From positions 1 through 64,000 of the forward strand of contig NZ_PPTR01000003.1 of assembly GCF_003339845.1 (NCBI RefSeq): a DNA stretch of 64,000 nucleotides, in the 5' to 3' direction. The notes under the pieces were generated by a model, which made no database searches, had not been told where the DNA came from, and saw only the letters and a list, made by a program, of their open reading frames with translations. Below, piece by piece: positions 59,528 through 64,000 of this stretch. Numbering within the stretch: position 1 is the first letter of the stretch; every line of letters starts with the position of its first letter. Source of the DNA: Gordonibacter sp. 28C (lineage in GTDB: Bacteria > Actinomycetota > Coriobacteriia > Coriobacteriales > Eggerthellaceae). Made by a program: the position numbers and the translations under genes.

Positions 59528-61341
59528 CGGTCCTCCTCTCGTCCGCCGTCGCCGTCCGCGGGCGCAACGCCGTCCGGGCGCTTGCGGCCCTTAGGCCCGG
59601 GCGTGGTGGCCGCTTCCTCGCCTGCGGCGATCTCGCCCAATTCCATCCGCATCGCACGCGCGTCGCGCTCGGCGGCTTCGGAGGCGACGCGATCGGCCTC
59701 GTTGGCCAACGCCTCCATGCTCACGTCGTCGTGCTCCACCGTCTCGGGACCGTCCGACGCCTCGCGCACGTCGAAGGCGCGGCGACGTTCCCGACGCTCC
59801 CGGCGGACGACCGCGTCTTGCGATTCCGCATCGAAATCGGCCTCGTCGCGCGGAGCGCGCACGTGGGCGTCCCGCTCGCCGGGCGCGTCCAGCTCGCCGG
59901 GCAGGTAGTCGTTGTCGAGGAAGGCCTCCTCGTCCAGCTCCGCCTCGTCGCGCGCGTCGGCCCGCAGGTGGCGCACCGCGCGGGGGCCCTCCTCGCGCGC
60001 GGCCCGCTCGGGAGCGCGTTCGGCCTCGTCGGTTCCAGGCGTCTCGCCGGCTGCGGGCGCCTCGCCGCGCCCGTCCACGCGCTTGCGCACGTCCTTCGTG
60101 ATGCGGTCGCTCGTGGCCGTCTCGGCGCGGGAAGCCAGCGCCTCGTCGGCCGCCGGCGTGCGGTTCGAACCCAGGTCGCGCACGCCCTGCGCCACGGCAT
60201 GGGAGGAAGCCGGCTCGGCGGCGCCCGGCTCGACCCCGTCGCTCGCCACGCCTTCGACGCCGCGACGGGCCGCCACGCGGCGCTCCAGGCGCCGATGCGC
60301 CTTCACGCGGCCGGCCTTGGTGCGCATGATGCGGGCCGCGCACGCCTCGTCGTCGCCGCACTCCTCGGCTATCTCCTGCGCTATCTCGCGGCCGATCTCG
60401 TCGGCGATCTCGGCGGCCACGCGGCCGGTGAACGCCTGCTCCAGCGGCCCGCGCTCCCCCGCCTCGGCGTCGGCGTCCTCGCCCAGCACGTGCAGCGGGT
60501 GGCGCGGCGAGGGGGCCTGCCGGGCCGGGGCTATGTCCACCGTGTCGAGCATGGTGCCCACGCCGCCGGCCATGGCGTCGGCCGCCGCGCGCCCGGTGAT
60601 GTCGTGCGTGCCCGGCGTGACCTCCATCGTGTCCTCGCCCAGCTCCTCGGTGGCGTCGCCCGTTGCCAGGTGCCGGTGCGCGCGGGTGCGGCGCTCCAGG
60701 TACAGCGCCAAGCGCGACAGCGGGAAGCAGATGACGAAGTACAGGATCGCGGCCACCACGTACACGGGCCCGTAGTAGCTCGTGGCCCCGGCGAACGAGT
60801 TCGAGAAGTACATGAGCTCGCCGCCCGCGATGAGCGCGAGCACCGAGGTGTTCTTCACCAGGTTCGCCGCCTGCACGGCCAAAGGCGGCATGATGATGCG
60901 TATGGCCTGGGGCAGAATGATCACGAACATGGTCTGCCAGTACGAGAAGCCCTGGCTCCTCGCCGCCTCGAACTGGCCGCGGTGGATGGAGCCGATACCG
61001 CTGCGCACGACCTCGGATATGTAGCCGCCGTGGTAGATGCCGATGGCCAGCACGCCGATCCAGAACGCGGCCAGAGAAAGCCCCAGCAGCGGGAAGATGG
61101 CGTAGAACACGAACACCTGCAGAAGCAGCGGCACGTTCTGCACCACTTCCACGTACACGCGGGTGATCCAGCGCAAAGGCGCGATGCGCGACACGGACAG
61201 CACGCCGAACACGATGCCCAAAACCAGCGCGATGACCAGGGCGAGCGCCGAGATGCCCACCGTGGTGCCGAACGCGGCCAGGATGTCGGGCCAGCGTTGG
61301 AAGAGCGCCTCCCATTTGTAGGGGGCGAAGATGTCAAGCAT
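59524..61341 (-). CDS. Polar amino acid ABC permease with ~385-residue charged cytoplasmic tail
   Basis: A 605-residue protein. Residues 1-220 are an ordinary HisM/GlnP permease (EAARSQGFSYWQTMFVIILPQ in part, at about 125-145). The remaining ~385 residues (coding 59524-60681) are Arg/Glu/Asp/Ala-rich, without membrane helices, and probably disordered with helical stretches such as EIADEIGREIAQEIAEE. No such tail is typical of the family. The reading frame is continuous and overlaps its neighbours normally (8 bases at the 5' end, 4 at the 3' end), so it is unlikely to be an error. Confidence 0.85.
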   Translation of the reverse strand: MLDIFAPYKWEALFQRWPDILAAFGTTVGISALALVIALVLGIVFGVLSVSRIAPLRWITRVYVEVVQNVPLLLQVFVFYAIFPLLGLSLAAFWIGVLAIGIYHGGYISEVVRSGIGSIHRGQFEAARSQGFSYWQTMFVIILPQAIRIIMPPLAVQAANLVKNTSVLALIAGGELMYFSNSFAGATSYYGPVYVVAAILYFVICFPLSRLALYLERRTRAHRHLATGDATEELGEDTMEVTPGTHDITGRAAADAMAGGVGTMLDTVDIAPARQAPSPRHPLHVLGEDADAEAGERGPLEQAFTGRVAAEIADEIGREIAQEIAEECGDDEACAARIMRTKAGRVKAHRRLERRVAARRGVEGVASDGVEPGAAEPASSHAVAQGVRDLGSNRTPAADEALASRAETATSDRITKDVRKRVDGRGEAPAAGETPGTDEAERAPERAAREEGPRAVRHLRADARDEAELDEEAFLDNDYLPGELDAPGERDAHVRAPRDEADFDAESQDAVVRRERRERRRAFDVREASDGPETVEHDDVSMEALANEADRVASEAAERDARAMRMELGEIAAGEEAATTPGPKGRKRPDGVAPADGDGGREEDR

Positions 61342-62155
61342 CCTGGCCACCGCCCTTCCCGTCGCCGGCGGGCGCGTCGTCCACGAGCCCCCAGCGCTCC
61401 TCGAGCGAGCGCAGCGTGCCGTCGTCGGCCATGGCGGCGATGGCGGCGTCCACCTGGTCGGCCAGCTGGGTGTTCGACTTCTTCGTGGCCACGCCGTACT
61501 CCTGCGGCGCGAACTGCGTGTCCAGCAGCATGGTGGAGCCGTCCACGTAGCCGTTCAAGATGGAGCGGTCCACCGAGAACGCGTCCACGCGCCCGGTGAC
61601 CAGCGCGATCTTGATCTCGGGGTAGGTGGAGTACTCGGCGAACTTCATGTGGATGCCGATCTCGTCGCCGGCGGCCGTGAGCTTGTCGCGCGTCGTGGCC
61701 GACAGCGCCACGCCCACGGTCTTGCCGTCCAGGTCGCGCAGGTCGGTGATGCCCGACGACTTCTTCACCAGCACGCCGATGTGGTCGGTGTAGTAGGGGC
61801 GCGAGAAGTTGTAGCTCTTCTTGCGCGCGTCGGTGATGGTGAACGTGGCCAGCGTCGCGTCGAGCGTGCCGTTGTCGAGCATCGCGCCGCGCGTGGTCAC
61901 GTTCACGCCCGTCACCTGCAACGCGTCGGGGCTGCCCTTGATGCGCTTGGCCAGCTCGCGCGCGATGTCCACCTCCATGCCCTCGATGTTGCCCGTCTCG
62001 GGGTTCTGGAAGCCGAAGCCGGGCACGTCGATCTTCGTGCCCACGCGCAGCACGTCTGCGTCGGCGGTGCACCCCGTGAGGGCAAGGGGCGCGCCGAACG
62101 CGAGCCCGGCCGCCGCGAGCGCCGAAGCGCGTATGAAGCCTCTCCTGGTCAGCAT
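61334..62155 (-). CDS. Amino acid ABC transporter substrate-binding lipoprotein (Tat-type signal)
   Basis: A 273-residue family 3 solute-binding protein. The signal has twin arginines (TRRGFIRASAL) and a lipobox (LALTGC), so it should be exported folded or as a lipoprotein and anchored outside the membrane. The binding domain shows VGTKIDVPGFGF, GMEVDIARELAKRI and ATFTITDARKKSYNFSRPYY, typical for glutamine/glutamate-like ligands. ATG at 62155; GAGG lies 8 bases upstream, within the ATPase stop region. Confidence 0.9.
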   Translation of the reverse strand: MLTRRGFIRASALAAAGLAFGAPLALTGCTADADVLRVGTKIDVPGFGFQNPETGNIEGMEVDIARELAKRIKGSPDALQVTGVNVTTRGAMLDNGTLDATLATFTITDARKKSYNFSRPYYTDHIGVLVKKSSGITDLRDLDGKTVGVALSATTRDKLTAAGDEIGIHMKFAEYSTYPEIKIALVTGRVDAFSVDRSILNGYVDGSTMLLDTQFAPQEYGVATKKSNTQLADQVDAAIAAMADDGTLRSLEERWGLVDDAPAGDGKGGGQDA

Positions 62156-62163
62156 GGCGCGCC

Positions 62164-62895
62164 TCACAGTATCTTCGAGAGGAAGCTCTTGACGCGGGCG
62201 TTGTCCGTCTCGTCGAACAGGTAATGCGGCGATCCCTGGTCCACCACCAGGCCGTTCTCCATGAACACGACCTTGTCGGCCGCCTCGCGGGCCAGCCCCA
62301 TCTCATGGGTGACCATGACGATGGTCATGCTGGTCTCGGCGAGCGACTTGATGACGTCGAGCACCTCCTGCACCATCTCGGGGTCGAGCGCGCTCGTGGG
62401 CTCGTCCAGCAGCATGATCTTCGGATGCATGTTGAGGGCGCGGGCGATGGCCACGCGCTGTTGCTGGCCGCCGGAGAGCTGGTCGGGGTACTGGTTGAGC
62501 TTGCTCTCCAGCCCCACGCGTTCAAGGTACGCCCGCCCGTCGCGCTCGGCCTGCTCGCGCGGCACCTTGAGCACCTTGATGGGCGCGAGCGTCACGTTCT
62601 CGAGCACGGTCTTGTGCGGGTAGAGGTTGTAGCTCTGGAACACCATGGCCACGTCGCGCGCGAGGGCGCGGGCGTTGACCTTGCGGTCCGCGAGGTCCAT
62701 GCCGTCCACCACGATGGACCCGGAGTCCGGCGTCTCGAGCCCGTTGATGCAGCGGATGAGCACGCTCTTGCCCGAGCCCGAGGGGCCGATGATCACCACC
62801 TTCTCGCCGGAGGCGACTTCGAGCGACACGCCGCGAAGCGCCTCCACCGCGCCGAAGTTCTTGCGTATGTCCTTGACCGATATAGCGCTGCCCAC
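62164..62895 (-). CDS. Polar amino acid ABC transporter ATP-binding protein
   Basis: A 243-residue GlnQ-type ATPase. Walker A GPSGSGKSVL (about 36-45), signature LSGGQQQRV, Walker B MLLDEPTSALDP, H-loop THEMG. First gene of a four-gene uptake operon. GTG start with GGGAGG upstream at 62895. The substrate is probably an acidic or polar amino acid, judging by the family. Confidence 0.94.
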   Translation of the reverse strand: MGSAISVKDIRKNFGAVEALRGVSLEVASGEKVVIIGPSGSGKSVLIRCINGLETPDSGSIVVDGMDLADRKVNARALARDVAMVFQSYNLYPHKTVLENVTLAPIKVLKVPREQAERDGRAYLERVGLESKLNQYPDQLSGGQQQRVAIARALNMHPKIMLLDEPTSALDPEMVQEVLDVIKSLAETSMTIVMVTHEMGLAREAADKVVFMENGLVVDQGSPHYLFDETDNARVKSFLSKIL

Positions 62896-63073
62896 AGCAG
62901 AAGCCTCCCGTTTCCCGCGTGAAAGGCCGCGATCGTCTGCGCGCCGCGGTCCTGCCAGAATTCATGACAACATGCGTCGCCCAGTCTAGCACGCACGCCA
63001 TCTCCCCAGATGGCAGGGAGGTTACGGGAGATTGACGATAGCGAAAGCGGCGTGCGGAGGCTGCGCATCATGC
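62896..63073. other. Intergenic region upstream of the amino acid transport operon
   Basis: No gene. It should contain the promoter of the ATPase gene; a clear -35/-10 pair was not identified. Confidence 0.4.
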
Positions 63074-63189
63074 CATCATGAGCGAGCGAAGCGGGTTCGT
63101 TGGATCCCGCGCGGTGCCAACCGCGAGACCTCCGGCTATCGCCGCACGGGATCCTTCGACTCCGGCCTACGGCCTCCGCTCAGGATGAC
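63074..63189. repeat. Dispersed palindromic repeat, copy 3
   Basis: A ~116-base element. The right half (GGGATCCTTCGACTCCGG ... CTCAGGATGAC) is the same as in copies 1 and 2. The left half (CATCATGAGCGAGCGAAG, then GGATCCCGCGCGG) has diverged. Confidence 0.75.
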
Positions 63190-63230
63190 AAGGGGAGGGC
63201 TTCGATCCCAGAGGATGACGGCGAGCCGCC

Positions 63231-64000
63231 CTACCGCGCGAACATCAGACGCTCGCTGTTGAACATGCGCTGCAGCGCGAGCACGCCCGCGCCGGTGTAC
63301 ACGAGGTTGCTCAGCACGCACACGGCCACGTTCACCGGTTGGAAGTCGAACGTGAATATGCCGATCATGCACTGCACGGAGTTGTACAGCGGGACAAGGT
63401 AGTACCAGAACTCCGCCTTCGCCCCTCCGCCGAACATGCCGAGGATGCCCACGAGCATGACCACGATCATGAGCGGCGTCAGGTACATGCCCGCCTCCTT
63501 CGTGGTCCTCGCCAGCGCCGACACCATGGTGATGAGCACGACCACCAAAAGCGTGGCGGACACCACCACCAGCACGAGCAGCAGGTAGTCGGTCGGACCG
63601 TACACGTTCATGTCCACGGCGCCCTGCATGATGCTGGGCAGCCCCGCGAAGATGCCCAGCATGCTGGACGCGGCGATGGCCAGGCCGATGAGCGTGACGG
63701 CCAGCACCTTGCCAAGCGCGATGTCGCGCCGCTTGATGGGCGTGGCCAGGAGCGTGGCCATGGTGCCGCGCTCCTTCTCGCCCGCCACCGACTCCGACGC
63801 GATGGACATGCAGCTGGTGAACAGCAGGATGAGCAGCAGCATGGGAACGATGGACACCACGACGGAACCGGCGATGTCGCGCTCCTCGGCCACGTCGTAG
63901 GCGCCTTGCCCCGCGTTCACGTCGAAGCGGTTCGCCAGGGACGACTCGTAGGCGTCGAGCAGGGACGTGAACGCCGAGAACGCCTTCGCCGAATCGGGGT
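63231..64000 (-). CDS. ABC transporter permease, NatB/ABC-2-like (5' part outside window)
   Basis: The last ~256 residues of an ABC-2/NatB-type permease; the frame continues past the window end, so the N-terminus is missing. Five or six helices are visible. The GEKERGTMATLLATPIKRRDI segment after the first helix is typical of sodium/drug exporter permeases. The part before MNAGQGAYDVAEERDIAG (AFSAFTSLLDAYESSLANRF) belongs to a large external domain. An ATPase gene is expected just upstream, outside the window. Confidence 0.85.
   Translation of the reverse strand, partial: PDSAKAFSAFTSLLDAYESSLANRFDVNAGQGAYDVAEERDIAGSVVVSIVPMLLLILLFTSCMSIASESVAGEKERGTMATLLATPIKRRDIALGKVLAVTLIGLAIAASSMLGIFAGLPSIMQGAVDMNVYGPTDYLLLVLVVVSATLLVVVLITMVSALARTTKEAGMYLTPLMIVVMLVGILGMFGGGAKAEFWYYLVPLYNSVQCMIGIFTFDFQPVNVAVCVLSNLVYTGAGVLALQRMFNSERLMFAR

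Overview
The window is GC-rich chromosomal DNA with short intergenic gaps and AGGAGG-type ribosome sites. Gene content points to an anaerobic gut actinobacterium of the Coriobacteriia, most likely Eggerthellaceae (Eggerthella/Gordonibacter-like). The reasons are a DMSO-reductase-family molybdoenzyme with a LysR regulator, a membrane LuxR regulator, class I two-subunit fumarase with malate dehydrogenase, ferredoxin-linked nitroreductase and DUF362 proteins, and no respiratory-oxygen genes. The genus is inferred, not proven.

Layout. 0.4-5.6 kb: a methyltransferase and TetR regulator sharing an operator, a GNAT-acetyltransferase fusion, a DUF389 membrane protein and a frameshifted EamA transporter. 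5.7-10.5 kb: an ABC exporter whose promoter region matches that of a TPR-type XRE regulator two genes away, plus YxeA-like and M23 proteins. 11.4-15.5 kb: a PadR-DUF1048-methyltransferase cluster, an XRE/membrane-protein module, a WYL regulator and a DJ-1/PfpI protein. 15.7-22.2 kb: a diguanylate cyclase, a LuxR membrane regulator, a candidate small RNA, pyrE, VanZ and crcB. 22.5-28.4 kb: a visibly AT-richer island with an HxlR/flavoprotein pair and a LysR-controlled molybdoenzyme operon (catalytic subunit, 2x[4Fe-4S] subunit, zinc ribbon protein, RanBP2-type zinc-finger protein). 28.4-33.9 kb: an ArsR-nitroreductase pair, a TetR-ABC transporter operon and a membrane protein. 34.1-41.4 kb: tRNA-Thr, an SOS-box-bearing radical-SAM DNA repair pair, a trehalose synthase/phosphatase fusion, DUF362 and a second radical SAM protein. 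41.5-58 kb, mostly minus strand: core genes (two DegV, pncB, PSP1/RicT, holB, tmk, fumarase, an XRE module, ferredoxin-nitroreductase, mdh, topA). 58.4-64 kb: a polar amino acid ABC operon whose first permease has a very long charged tail, and an ABC permease cut by the window end.

The most distinctive points are: (i) the molybdoenzyme/zinc-finger operon in the AT-rich island; (ii) regulatory DNA repeated between loci, where two XRE/membrane modules share the operator GTAAAG-N4-CTTGAC and the XRE-TPR gene and ABC exporter share GGTTGA-N16-TCAACC; (iii) several long inverted repeats with 22-33 bp arms, some sharing the core CACGAAAATCACCG; (iv) a dispersed palindromic repeat (GGATCCTTCGA...CTCAGGATGAC), one copy of which has extended the fumarase alpha reading frame; (v) two LexA-type boxes ahead of the radical-SAM repair operon; (vi) a consensus promoter firing into a series of hairpins upstream of pyrE.
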